Assembly: GCF_918697865.1 (NCBI RefSeq)
Contig: NZ_CAKKMV010000005.1
Coordinates: 1-64,000, forward strand
DNA: 64,000 bases
Source: Massilia sp. Bi118
GTDB taxonomy: Bacteria > Pseudomonadota > Gammaproteobacteria > Burkholderiales > Burkholderiaceae_D
Reading direction: 5' to 3'
Part shown: one piece after another, positions 24,864 to 35,205 of the stretch
Position numbering within the stretch: the stretch's first letter is position 1
Layout of the letters: every line of letters begins with the position of its first letter
Notes under the pieces: generated by a model
What the model saw: the letters and a program-made list of their open reading frames with translations, nothing else
What the model was told of the DNA's origin: nothing
The model's database searches: none
Made by a program: the position numbers and the translations under genes

Positions 24864-27800
24864 GTCTCTCGGAACTTTGTATCCGCCGGCCGATCATGGT
24901 CGTGCTGCTGTCGATCAGCCTGATCCTGGTCGGCGTGCTGGCCTACATGCACATCCCGGTCGCCGCGCTGCCCAGCTATAACACCCCGGTCATCAACGTC
25001 AACGCCAACCTGTCGGGCGCGAGCCCGGAGATCATGGCCTCGTCGGTGGCGCTGCCGCTCGAGAAGCAGTTCTCGACCATCGCCGGCATCAACCTGATCA
25101 CCTCGACCAGCACCCAGGGCAACACCTCGCTGACGCTGGAATTCGATTCCTCGATCGACGTCAACAAGGCGGCGGTCGACGTCCAGGCCGCGCTCCTGGG
25201 CGCCCAGCGCCAGCTGCCGCAGGAAATGACGGACCTGCCGTCCTACCGCAAGGTCAACCCGGCCGACGCGCCGGTGCTGTTCATGACCATGACCTCGCCG
25301 TCGATGAATTTGTCGGAGCTGAACGACTACGCCGAGAACCTGGTGTCGCCGGCCATCTCGACCCTGCCGGGCGTGGCCCAGGTGTCGGTCAACGGCGGCA
25401 AGAAGTTCGCGGTGCGCGTGCGCGCCAAGACCGACCTGATGAACGCGCGTAACCTGACGATGGACGAGCTGGCGGCTTCGCTGCGCACGGCCAACTCGAA
25501 CGCCGCGCTCGGTATCCTGGACGGCCCGCAGCAGACGCTCACCATCCAGGGCCCGCCGCAGATGATGAAAGCGGCCGACTTCTCCGAGCTGATCGTCGCC
25601 GTCCGCGACGGCCAGCCGGTGCGCCTGAAGGACGTCGCCACCGTCGAGGACAGCTACCAGTCGACCAAGGCCTATGGTTCCTACAACGGCGAGCGTTCGA
25701 TCGTGCTGCTGGTGCAGCGCCAGCCGGACGCCAACACCGTCGCCGTGGTCGACCACGTGCGCCACCTGCTGCCGCGCTTCCAGTCGCAGCTGCCGGCCTC
25801 GATCAAGATCAACCTGGTCAACGACCGCTCGAAGTCGATCCGCGAAGCGATCCACGACGTGAATTTCACGCTGGCGCTGACCGTCGGCCTGGTGGTGCTG
25901 GTGATCTTCCTGTTCCTGCACCGCGTGTCGGCGACCTTCATCCCGGCCATCACGATGCCGATCTCGCTGCTGGGCGCGCTCAGCCTGCTGTACGCCTTCG
26001 GCTACAGCCTCGACAACATCTCGCTGCTCGGCATCACGCTGGCGGTGGGCCTGGTGGTCGACGACGCGATCGTGGTGCTGGAGAACATCGTGCGCCACAT
26101 CGAAATGGGCAAGAAGCCGCTGCGCGCCTCGCTGGAAGGCGCGCGCGAGATGGGCTTCACCATCATCTCGATCTCGGTCTCGCTGGTGGCGGTGTTCATT
26201 CCGATCTTCTTCATGCCGGGCGTGATCGGCCTGCTGTTCCACGAATTCGCGGTGATCGTCGGCCTGGCGATCCTGGTGTCGGCGATCGTCTCGCTGACCC
26301 TGGTGCCGATGCTGTCCTCGCGCCTGCTGCCGGAGCACGGCCACGGCCCCGACGAAGAAAAGAGCTTCATCGGCCGCCACTTCGAGCGCGGCTTCGCCAA
26401 GGTTCGCAACGCCTACGCGAAAACGCTCGACGTGGCGCTCAAGTTCCGCTTCGTGGTGCTCCTGATCGCCTTCGGCACCTTCGCGCTGACGGTGCTGCTG
26501 TACACGACCATCCCGAAAGGCTTCTTCCCGGAAGAAGACATCGGCCAGCTGCGTGTGTCCACCGAGGCCGCCGAAGACATCTCGTCGTCCGCCATGCAGG
26601 CGCTGCACGCCCGCGTCGCGGCCATCGTCCAGGCCGATCCGGCGGTGCAGGACACGACCGCCTTCTCGGGCGGCGGCAACAATGGCCGCATGTTCGTGGT
26701 GCTGAAACCGCGCGACCAGCGCGACAAGATGCCGCAGGTGATGGAGCGCCTGCGCAAGGCCACCCGCGGGGTCGCCGGCGTCAACGTCTACATGTCGCCG
26801 GTGCAGAACCTGCAGCTGGGCGGCCGCCAGTCCAAGAGCCGCTACCAGTACACACTGCAGAGCGTGTCGGGCGGCGACATCAGCCACTGGGCCAACGAGT
26901 TCCAGGAGCGGATGCGCAACAACCCGCTGTTCCGCGACGTCACCAGCGACACCCAGGAGAAGGGCCTGCAGGCCACCCTCGACATCGACCGCGACAAGGC
27001 CAACCTGCTGGGCGTCCAGTTGGGCGACGTGCGCACTGCGCTGTACGCCGCCTTCGGCGAGCGCCAGGTCTCGACGATCTATTCGACCGCGGCCAGCTAC
27101 TATGTGATCCTGGAGACGGCCACCGAAGACCGCCAGTTCGAGGACGCGCTGTCGCGCCTGTCCGTGCGCAGCAAGACCGGCCAGCTGGTGCAGCTGTCCA
27201 GCCTCGCCACCGTCAAGCGCACGGTCGGCCCGATCGCCGTCAACCACCAGGGCCAGCTGCAGGCGATCACGCTGTCCTTCAACCTGGCGCCGGATGCGCC
27301 GCTGGGCGACGCCACCGCGGCGATCGAGCAGATGGGCCGCGACATGAAGCTGCCGGCCGCGATCATCACCAAGTACGGCGGCGACGCGGCGGTCTTCCAG
27401 GATTCGCAGTCGAGCCAGCTGATCCTGATCATCGCGGCGGTGGGCGTGATCTACGTGCTGCTGGGTGTGCTCTACGAGAGCTTCATCCACCCGATCACCA
27501 TCCTGGCCGGCCTGCCGTCGGCGGCCGTGGGCGCGCTGCTGACCCTGCGCCTGTTCAACATGGACCTGACGATGATCGCCATGATCGGCATCCTGATGCT
27601 GATCGGTATCGTCAAGAAGAACGCGATCATGATGATCGACTTCGCCCTGGACGCCCAGCGCAACCAGGGGATGAGCCCGGAGCAGGCGATCCGCGAAGCT
27701 TGCATCCTGCGCTTCCGTCCGATCCTGATGACGACCCTGGCTGCGCTGATGGGCGCGCTGCCGATCGCACTCGGCCTGGGCGCCGGCGCAGAGCTGCGCC

Positions 27801-27991
27801 AGCCGCTGGGCCTGGCAGTGTGCGGCGGCCTGATCTTCTCGCAGGTCATCACGCTGTACATCACCCCGGTCATTTACCTGTACCTCGACCGGTACAGCGG
27901 CAAGGGGCCGATGACGGATGAACACCTGGCGGCGCTGGAAACTCAGCATCATCATGAGGCGCCGAAGGTCGTCCTGACCAAGGCCGCTTGA
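24860..27991 (+). CDS. RND multidrug efflux permease (HAE1, MdtB/MdtC-like)
   Basis: A 1043-residue inner membrane proton/drug antiporter with the 12-helix, two-loop RND layout. Motif A region MPISLLGALSLLYAFGYSLD and the paired Asp of TM4 (LVVDDAIVVLENI) carry the proton relay, and TM10 has the conserved Lys in GIVKKNAIMMIDFALDAQR. These residues mark a drug (HAE1) rather than metal (HME) pump. Closest by feel to MdtB/MdtC of the MdtABC system. Only one permease and no TolC-type channel gene lie here, so the channel must come from elsewhere. Likely regulated by the upstream two-component system. Confidence 0.92.
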   Translation: MSLSELCIRRPIMVVLLSISLILVGVLAYMHIPVAALPSYNTPVINVNANLSGASPEIMASSVALPLEKQFSTIAGINLITSTSTQGNTSLTLEFDSSIDVNKAAVDVQAALLGAQRQLPQEMTDLPSYRKVNPADAPVLFMTMTSPSMNLSELNDYAENLVSPAISTLPGVAQVSVNGGKKFAVRVRAKTDLMNARNLTMDELAASLRTANSNAALGILDGPQQTLTIQGPPQMMKAADFSELIVAVRDGQPVRLKDVATVEDSYQSTKAYGSYNGERSIVLLVQRQPDANTVAVVDHVRHLLPRFQSQLPASIKINLVNDRSKSIREAIHDVNFTLALTVGLVVLVIFLFLHRVSATFIPAITMPISLLGALSLLYAFGYSLDNISLLGITLAVGLVVDDAIVVLENIVRHIEMGKKPLRASLEGAREMGFTIISISVSLVAVFIPIFFMPGVIGLLFHEFAVIVGLAILVSAIVSLTLVPMLSSRLLPEHGHGPDEEKSFIGRHFERGFAKVRNAYAKTLDVALKFRFVVLLIAFGTFALTVLLYTTIPKGFFPEEDIGQLRVSTEAAEDISSSAMQALHARVAAIVQADPAVQDTTAFSGGGNNGRMFVVLKPRDQRDKMPQVMERLRKATRGVAGVNVYMSPVQNLQLGGRQSKSRYQYTLQSVSGGDISHWANEFQERMRNNPLFRDVTSDTQEKGLQATLDIDRDKANLLGVQLGDVRTALYAAFGERQVSTIYSTAASYYVILETATEDRQFEDALSRLSVRSKTGQLVQLSSLATVKRTVGPIAVNHQGQLQAITLSFNLAPDAPLGDATAAIEQMGRDMKLPAAIITKYGGDAAVFQDSQSSQLILIIAAVGVIYVLLGVLYESFIHPITILAGLPSAAVGALLTLRLFNMDLTMIAMIGILMLIGIVKKNAIMMIDFALDAQRNQGMSPEQAIREACILRFRPILMTTLAALMGALPIALGLGAGAELRQPLGLAVCGGLIFSQVITLYITPVIYLYLDRYSGKGPMTDEHLAALETQHHHEAPKVVLTKAA

Positions 27992-28009
27992 TCCGGTGCG
28001 TGGGCTCGG

Positions 28010-28043
28010 GGTGCCCACCCTACGACACGGTAGGGTGGGCACC
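28010..28043. repeat. 14-bp palindromic repeat (GGTGCCCACCCTAC type)
   Basis: Seen: GGTGCCCACCCTAC (28010-28023) and GTAGGGTGGGCACC (28030-28043) pair perfectly around a 6-base loop. This sequence type is scattered in many Proteobacteria (recall). It follows the RND pump gene and may act as a weak terminator. A shorter relative, GTGGGCAC/GTGCCCAC, lies at 46811-46829. Confidence 0.6.
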
Positions 28044-28127
28044 ACCCGTTGTCGCGTCACGGATACATTCTGTAACAACCATCAATTCCGGCAGCTTGTA
28101 AGCTGTTAGCGAAGGTCCAACAAACAT

Positions 28128-29102
28128 GTGCGGCTTACCCAAAACAGGTTAGACTGCGGCCCTCGGACCATTCTTTGCTACTTCCCGGAAAGTTGTTCAA
28201 CCATCTTGCGTGACCATTCCCACATCCATTCGGAGGACAGCGATGTCTGCGCACATTGCGGCCAGCCGCTGCCCGGACGGACAGTGGTCACTTACGGACA
28301 ACGGAAGCCGAACCGTACCGGCCTGATCGTCACGGTCGGCCTGCACCTGCTGCTGGTGGCGGTCTACCTGTTCCAGCCCAAGACCGAGAAGCATGCGCCG
28401 CCCAAGGCCGGCGAAGCCGTCGTCTGGCTGCCGCCTTTAAAACCGAACAAACCGACCCCGCAAGCCGCCGAGCCGGCGCCGAAGCAGACCCCGTCGAAAG
28501 CGCCGGCCATGCCGAAGTTCACGCAGCCGAAGATCATCGTGCCGCGCCTGCCGGACACGATCACGCTGCCGAACGAGAAGCCGGTCGAGCAGCCCAAGCC
28601 GCAGCCGAAGGAAGAGACCAGGCTGCAGCCGGACGAAACCGACATGGCGGCCTTCATCGAAAAGCGCCGCCAGGCGCGCGGCGCCCGCAGCGAGCAGCCG
28701 GCCGAGGAAAGCGACGCCCAGCGCGGCATGCGCAACGCCCTCGCCAACATCGCCGCCATCAACGGCCGCGGCGGCCAGGATCCGAACGAGACCGGCGGCG
28801 TGTTCAGCGTCACCAATAAAACCTTCAGCCATGCCGACGTCAAGTTCCGCGGCTGGAATCCGAACTTCAAGCGGCGCTGGCTGACCACGGCCTCGGTCGA
28901 CCGCGGCAGCGAGCCGGACATCGAGACCGCCATCGTCAAGAAGATGATCGAGCTGATCCGCAAGGAAAAGAACGGCGACTTCGAATGGGATTCGCACCGC
29001 CTGAACAAGGTCGTGACCCTGTCGGCAAGACCGGCGGACACGAAGGAACTGATGGACTTCCTGTACAAGGAAATGTTCCCGGACTATAAGCCGCCGAAAT
29101 GA
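28128..29102 (+). CDS. TonB-like single-pass protein with proline-rich periplasmic region, function unknown
   Basis: A 324-residue protein if the first GTG is used. The start is uncertain, and a TTG about 26 codons later is an alternative. A CAHC motif at 41-44 (half of a zinc ribbon) lies in the predicted cytoplasmic N-terminus. One transmembrane helix follows at about 64-82 (GLIVTVGLHLLLVAVYLF), then a Pro/Lys/Glu-rich stretch (about 88-170) and a C-terminal region (EIAIVKKMIELIRKE-like helix, FEWDSHRLNKVVTLSA). The layout resembles TonB, but I see no TonB C-terminal fold and no exbB or exbD nearby. A strong terminator follows. Confidence 0.65.
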   Translation: MRLTQNRLDCGPRTILCYFPESCSTILRDHSHIHSEDSDVCAHCGQPLPGRTVVTYGQRKPNRTGLIVTVGLHLLLVAVYLFQPKTEKHAPPKAGEAVVWLPPLKPNKPTPQAAEPAPKQTPSKAPAMPKFTQPKIIVPRLPDTITLPNEKPVEQPKPQPKEETRLQPDETDMAAFIEKRRQARGARSEQPAEESDAQRGMRNALANIAAINGRGGQDPNETGGVFSVTNKTFSHADVKFRGWNPNFKRRWLTTASVDRGSEPDIETAIVKKMIELIRKEKNGDFEWDSHRLNKVVTLSARPADTKELMDFLYKEMFPDYKPPK

Positions 29103-29108
29103 GCAAAG

Positions 29109-29133
29109 CCGCGCGTCATGCGCGGTTTTTTTT
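29109..29133 (+). terminator. Intrinsic terminator after the TonB-like gene
   Basis: Seen: CCGCGC (29109-29114), loop GTCAT, GCGCGG (29120-29125), then eight T. Confidence 0.9.
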
Positions 29134-29145
29134 GCGCGTTGAATT

Positions 29146-29163
29146 TACATTAGCGCTAATGTA
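29146..29163. promoter_or_regulatory. 18-bp perfect palindrome, probable MarR operator
   Basis: Seen: TACATTAGCGCTAATGTA is a perfect palindrome ending 2 bases before the MarR-type ATG. Size and symmetry fit a MarR dimer site, so the regulator probably represses itself and the coupled methyltransferase (inference). Confidence 0.6.
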
Positions 29164-29165
29164 TT

Positions 29166-29666
29166 ATGGGGCGCATGGACTTCAAACAGGATCCGGGCCT
29201 CGGCGAACTGCTCCGCTATGTAGGCGAGCTGGTGGAGCAGGGCGCCGACGAGCACTACCGCGCGATGAGCCTGAGCTACCGGGCGCGCTACACCCCCGTG
29301 CTGCGCGCCTTGCACGCCGGCGCGCAGACGGTGACCGCGATTACCGAGCGCACCCGCCTGACCCAGGGCGCGATCAGCCAGACCGTCGCCCTCCTCGAAA
29401 ACGGCGGACTGATTGCGCGCCATGCCCTCGAGGATGGGCGCAAGAGCGGTATCCGCCTCACCGCCGCCGGGCGCACCCTGGTCGGCAAGCTCGAACGGCA
29501 CTGGGTGGCGACCTTCGCCGCCATCGACAGGCTCGAGGCGGAACTCGGCTACCCCTTGCGGCAGGTTTTGGAAGCGGCGGCCGAAGCCCTGGAGCGTGAA
29601 GGATTTTCAGCCCGTGTCACTGCGGCGAAAGCCGAAATGGAAAGGAAACATTTGCATGCCGACTGA
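29166..29666 (+). CDS. MarR-family transcriptional regulator
   Basis: A 166-residue winged-helix regulator. The recognition helix region is VTAITERTRLTQGAISQTVALLENGG (about residues 56-80), and the wing has ARHALEDGRKSGIRLTAAG. MarR proteins are dimers that release DNA on binding small aromatic ligands. ATG 29166 lacks a clear ribosome binding site, and ATG 29175 is an alternative. An 18-bp palindrome sits immediately upstream. The 3' end overlaps the methyltransferase gene by 11 bases, making a two-gene unit. Confidence 0.87.
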   Translation: MGRMDFKQDPGLGELLRYVGELVEQGADEHYRAMSLSYRARYTPVLRALHAGAQTVTAITERTRLTQGAISQTVALLENGGLIARHALEDGRKSGIRLTAAGRTLVGKLERHWVATFAAIDRLEAELGYPLRQVLEAAAEALEREGFSARVTAAKAEMERKHLHAD

Positions 29667-30414
29667 TACGCAAACCGCACGCAACTGGTTCGACCAGGGC
29701 GGCCGCGCCTACGCCCGCTTCCGGCCGGAATACCCCCGCCAGCTCGCCACGCGCCTGGCCTCGATGGCGCCGGATAACAGGCTGGCCGTCGACGTCGGTT
29801 GCGGCAACGGCCAGCTGACCCAGCTTCTCGCGCCTTGCTTCGACAAGGTCGTCGGGCTCGACCCGAGCGCCGACCAGATCGCCAACGCGGTCCCGAACGA
29901 ACGCATCGATTACCGCTGCGCGCCGGCCGAGCAGCTTCCACTGCCCGACGCGAGCGCCAGCCTGATTACCGCAGCCCAGGCTGCGCACTGGTTCGACCTG
30001 CCGGCCTTTTATAAGGAAGTGCGCAGGATCGCCGTGCCGGGCGCCATCCTGGCGCTGGTCAGCTACGGCGTGCTCGAGCTCGAACCGGCGCTCGATGCGC
30101 GCTTCCAGGCATTTTATTGGGAAGAGATCGGGCCGTACTGGCCGCCGGAACGCAAGCTGGTCGATAACGGCTACGCGACGATCGAGTTTCCGTTCGAAGA
30201 ACTGGCGCCGCCCGCGCTGGCGATCCGCCTCGACTGGCACCTGTCCGAATTCCTCGGCTATCTGACGACCTGGTCCGCGGTGCGCAGCGCCAGGGAAGCG
30301 GGGCGGGAAGAACTGCTGATGGCATTCGCGAACGACCTCGCGGCGCTGTGGGGCGACCCGAATCGCAGGCGCCCCGTGTCCTGGCCGATCGCCATGCGGA
30401 TCGGCAGGATCTGA
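29656..30414 (+). CDS. Class I SAM-dependent methyltransferase
   Basis: A 252-residue methyltransferase. SAM motif I is LAVDVGCGNGQLTQLLA (about residues 37-53), followed by the acidic motif II in KVVGLDPSADQIANA and YRCAPAEQLPLPDASASLIT. The pattern fits the Methyltransf_11 group, which includes small-molecule and trans-aconitate-like enzymes. The substrate is unknown. The frame is open further upstream, but ATG 29656 after AAAGGAAACATTTGC fits the family start. It is coupled to the MarR regulator, suggesting an inducible modification of a toxic or signal compound (inference). Convergent with hemB. Confidence 0.88.
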   Translation: MPTDTQTARNWFDQGGRAYARFRPEYPRQLATRLASMAPDNRLAVDVGCGNGQLTQLLAPCFDKVVGLDPSADQIANAVPNERIDYRCAPAEQLPLPDASASLITAAQAAHWFDLPAFYKEVRRIAVPGAILALVSYGVLELEPALDARFQAFYWEEIGPYWPPERKLVDNGYATIEFPFEELAPPALAIRLDWHLSEFLGYLTTWSAVRSAREAGREELLMAFANDLAALWGDPNRRRPVSWPIAMRIGRI

Positions 30415-30425
30415 TTACATAAAAC

Positions 30426-32166
<1,741 letters not shown>

Positions 32167-32226
32167 GGGAGAGTATGCGGAAAGTGAAGCGAAAAAGGCA
32201 ACGAAAAAGGCGGTTCGGAAACAAAG

Positions 32227-32240
32227 CTATTGTACAATAG
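32227..32240. promoter_or_regulatory. Palindromic -10 region shared by engB and the cytochrome c gene
   Basis: Seen: CTATTGTACAATAG is a perfect palindrome carrying TACAAT on both strands, midway between the divergent genes. It could be overlapping -10 elements or an operator. The -35 elements are poor. Confidence 0.4.
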
Positions 32241-32335
32241 GGAGTTACCTGTCGTTTGTAAGTCGATCGGCAGGACACGAGCATGGCCGCTGCACTGTAA
32301 CTGCAAGAATATTTCTACTTTTTCAGGGTGCTTGA

Positions 32336-33019
32336 ATGAATCGTGTGTTTTTCCCGGCCGCTGGCGCGGCAATCGTAAAGTCTTTGCTGCTCGCGACCCT
32401 GGCGTTTGCCGGTAGCGCCTCCGCCGCCGATGCGGCCCATGGCGCAGCGGCCCCGAAAGCCGACCCCGCCAAGGGCGGTTCCCTGTACGACACCGGCGAC
32501 AACGCACGCGGCCTGCCGGCCTGCGCATCCTGCCACGGCGCCGGCGGCAACTCCACCATCGTCGCCAATCCCAAGCTTTCCGGCCAGGTCGACACCTACA
32601 TCCACAAGCAGCTGGTCGACTTCACGACCCCGAACCGCCAGCAGCCGGTGATGACCACCTACGCCAAGATGCTGAGCGACGAAGAAAAGACGAATATCGC
32701 CGCCTGGCTCGCCACCCAGCAGCCGAAGCAGGGCGCGGCGAAGAACAAGGACACGGTCGAACTGGGCCGCAAGATCTATCGCGGCGGCATCGCCGACCGC
32801 GGCGTGGCCGCCTGCGCCAGCTGCCACGGCGCCACCGGTTCGGGCATCCCGGCCCAGTACCCGCGCCTGGCCGGCCAGCACCAGGACTACACCATCAACC
32901 AGCTGCAGGCCTTCAAGAGCGGCGCGCGCAACAACAGCCCACAGATGGGCGCGCTTGCAAAGCGCATGTCGGACGAGGAAATGAAAGCCGTCGCCGACTA
33001 CATCGCCGGCCTGAAGTAA
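32336..33019 (+). CDS. Diheme cytochrome c4
   Basis: A 227-residue periplasmic electron carrier. Signal peptide at about 1-31 (LLLATLAFAGSASAADA). Two heme-binding CXXCH sites, C63-H67 (PACASCHGAGG) and C160-H164 (AACASCHGATG), sit in two similar halves. Distal Met ligands are probably in MTTYAKMLSDEE and MGALAKRMSDEE. Known: cytochrome c4 feeds electrons to terminal oxidases. It is followed by resB and ccsB, the machinery that attaches its hemes. Confidence 0.93.
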   Translation: MNRVFFPAAGAAIVKSLLLATLAFAGSASAADAAHGAAAPKADPAKGGSLYDTGDNARGLPACASCHGAGGNSTIVANPKLSGQVDTYIHKQLVDFTTPNRQQPVMTTYAKMLSDEEKTNIAAWLATQQPKQGAAKNKDTVELGRKIYRGGIADRGVAACASCHGATGSGIPAQYPRLAGQHQDYTINQLQAFKSGARNNSPQMGALAKRMSDEEMKAVADYIAGLK

Positions 33020-33059
33020 GCAGAAGCAACCCGGGCGCCTGGCGCCCGCCAGGAATTCG

Positions 33060-35180
33060 ATGAGCACCACCGGAATTGAACTGAAGACGCGCCGCCGCGC
33101 ATTGGCCGAGGCGGTCGAACTGGTGTCGTCGATGCGCTTCGCGATCGCCCTGCTGGTCATGCTGGCGATCGCCGCCATCATCGGCACCATCATGCAGCAG
33201 AACAAGGCCGAACCGGACTATATCAACCAGTTCGGCCCGTTCTGGTTCGAGATCTTCCGTAAACTCGGCCTGTACGCGGTCTACAGCGCCTGGTGGTTCC
33301 TGTTGATCCTGGCCATCCTGATCGTCTCCACCAGCCTGTGCATCGCGCGCAACGCGCCCAAGATGCTGCGCGACATGCGCAGCTGGCGCGAGAACGTGCG
33401 CGAGGAATCGCTGCGCAACTTCCATCACAAGACCGAGTGGACCGCGGACGGCAGCGCGGTGGCGCTGGCCAGCCAGACCGCCCAGCGCCTCGGCAATGCC
33501 GGCTACCGGGTAAAAATGGTCGACAAGCCGAACGGGGTGCTGGTGGCGGCCAAGAAGGGCGCCGCCAACAAGTTCGGCTACATCTTCGCGCACTCGGCGA
33601 TCGTCATCATCCTGCTGGGCGGCCTGCTCGATTCCGACCTGCCCATCCGCTTTCAACAATGGTTTATGGGCAAGACGCCCTACATGGGCGCCGGCCTGAT
33701 CTCGGCCATCCCGCCGCAGCACCGCCTCGGCCTGGGCAATCCCAGCTACCGCGGCAACACCATGATCCCGGAAGGGCAGAACAGCAGCACCGCCATCCTG
33801 CAGCAGGCGAACGGCGTGCTGATCCAGGAACTGCCGTTCACGATCCACCTGAACAAGTTCATCGTCGACTTCTACTCGACCGGCATGCCCAAGCTGTTCG
33901 CCAGCGAGGTCACGATCCGCGACCACGAGACCGGCAAGACCTTCCCGGCCAGCATCAAGGTCAACCAGCCGCTGATCTACCGCGGCGTGGCGGTCTACCA
34001 GTCCGGCATCGAGGACGGCGGCAGCAAGCTGAAGCTGACCGGCTATCCGATGAGCGGCGCGTCCGACAAGGCTTTCAATATCGAGGGCGAAGTCGGCAAT
34101 GCGACCGAGCTGAAGCACGGCGACGACCCCTACACCGTCGAGTGGTCGGGCTTCCGCGCCTTCAACGTCGAGAACACGAAAGAGGGTCAGGGCCAGGACG
34201 TGCGCGACGTCAAGAAGGGCGAGTCGCTGGAGGCGCAGCTGGCGCGCACCCTGTCGCAGCACACCGGCTCGGCGGCCAAGAACGCCAACAACAAGGATCT
34301 GAAAAACGTTGGCCCCAGCGTGCAATACAAGCTGCGCGACAAGACCGGCCAGGCGCGCGAATTCATGAACTACATGCAGCCGGTGACGCTCGAAGGGGCA
34401 GAGGTTTACCTGGCCGGCGTGCGCAGCAATCCGGGCGACCCCTTCAGCTTCCTGCGCATTCCCGCCGACGACCAGCACGGCGTGCGCGAATGGATGCGCC
34501 TGCGCGCCGCGCTGGCCGACCCGGCCTTGCGCGAGGAAGCCGCGCGCCGCTATGCCGAGCGCGCCATGCCGCAGGCCAAGGAAGACGCCACGCTGGCGCG
34601 CCAGCTACAGGAATCGGCGGCCAAGACCCTGGCGATCTTCGCGGGCGAGGGCAGCAATGGCAAAGGCGGCGGTTACCTGGCGGTCTCGCAATTCCTCGAG
34701 CGGATTCCGCCGGCGGAACAGGAAAAGGCGGCGAATGTGTTCATGAAGATGCTCAACGGCGCGATGTGGGAGCTGTGGCAGGCTGCCCATGCGCGCGCGG
34801 GCGAAGCGCCGGTCGAGCCGACCGAGGCGCACGGCCGCTTCCTGCAGCTGGCGACGAATGCGCTGTCGGACAGTTTCTTCTACGGCGCGCCGGTCTATCT
34901 GTCGCTCGAAGACTTTACGGAAGTAAAGGCCTCGGTGCTGCAGGTGACGCGCTCGCCGGGCAAGAAAGTGGTTTACCTGGGCTGCCTGCTGCTGGTGCTG
35001 GGCATCTTCTCGATGTTCTACATCCGCGAGCGCCGCATCTGGGTGTGGGTGAAGGAACAGGGCGGTGATGCACATGCGATTATGGCGATGAGCACCCAGC
35101 GCAAGACGCTCGACTTCGAGCGCGAGTTCGACGATTTGAAGACCAGGCTGCCGCAATCCGCGCAAATCGGCGTAAGCTAG
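33060..35180 (+). CDS. resB: Cytochrome c biogenesis protein ResB (system II)
   Basis: A 706-residue membrane protein of the ResB/Ccs1 family. With CcsB it moves heme to the periplasm and joins it to apocytochrome c. TM1 at about 25-45 (MRFAIALLVMLAIAAIIGTI), TM2 near 78-98, TM3 near 177-197, then a large periplasmic domain and a final TM near 640-660 (VVYLGCLLLVLGIFSMFYI). Histidines such as those in NFHHKTEW may contact heme. A small GGGCGCC/GGCGCCC hairpin lies in the 40-base spacer after cytochrome c4. ccsB follows after 25 bases. Confidence 0.94.
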   Translation: MSTTGIELKTRRRALAEAVELVSSMRFAIALLVMLAIAAIIGTIMQQNKAEPDYINQFGPFWFEIFRKLGLYAVYSAWWFLLILAILIVSTSLCIARNAPKMLRDMRSWRENVREESLRNFHHKTEWTADGSAVALASQTAQRLGNAGYRVKMVDKPNGVLVAAKKGAANKFGYIFAHSAIVIILLGGLLDSDLPIRFQQWFMGKTPYMGAGLISAIPPQHRLGLGNPSYRGNTMIPEGQNSSTAILQQANGVLIQELPFTIHLNKFIVDFYSTGMPKLFASEVTIRDHETGKTFPASIKVNQPLIYRGVAVYQSGIEDGGSKLKLTGYPMSGASDKAFNIEGEVGNATELKHGDDPYTVEWSGFRAFNVENTKEGQGQDVRDVKKGESLEAQLARTLSQHTGSAAKNANNKDLKNVGPSVQYKLRDKTGQAREFMNYMQPVTLEGAEVYLAGVRSNPGDPFSFLRIPADDQHGVREWMRLRAALADPALREEAARRYAERAMPQAKEDATLARQLQESAAKTLAIFAGEGSNGKGGGYLAVSQFLERIPPAEQEKAANVFMKMLNGAMWELWQAAHARAGEAPVEPTEAHGRFLQLATNALSDSFFYGAPVYLSLEDFTEVKASVLQVTRSPGKKVVYLGCLLLVLGIFSMFYIRERRIWVWVKEQGGDAHAIMAMSTQRKTLDFEREFDDLKTRLPQSAQIGVS

Positions 35181-35205
35181 GCCTGGAACACAAGAGAGAG
35201 AATCT

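Noticed and set aside
24665..28078. An open frame of over 1100 codons antisense to the RND efflux genes
   Set aside because: It is a composition artefact of GC-rich coding DNA. Its product is Arg/His/Gln/Asp-rich low complexity with no family motif, and the plus strand carries complete MFP and RND genes.
28128..29102. Assignment as TonB
   Set aside because: Only the helix plus proline-rich arm is shared. The C-terminal TonB fold and exbB/exbD genes are missing.
32227..32240. CTATTGTACAATAG as a clear regulator operator
   Set aside because: It may simply be two overlapping -10 hexamers. Listed only as a low-confidence promoter feature.
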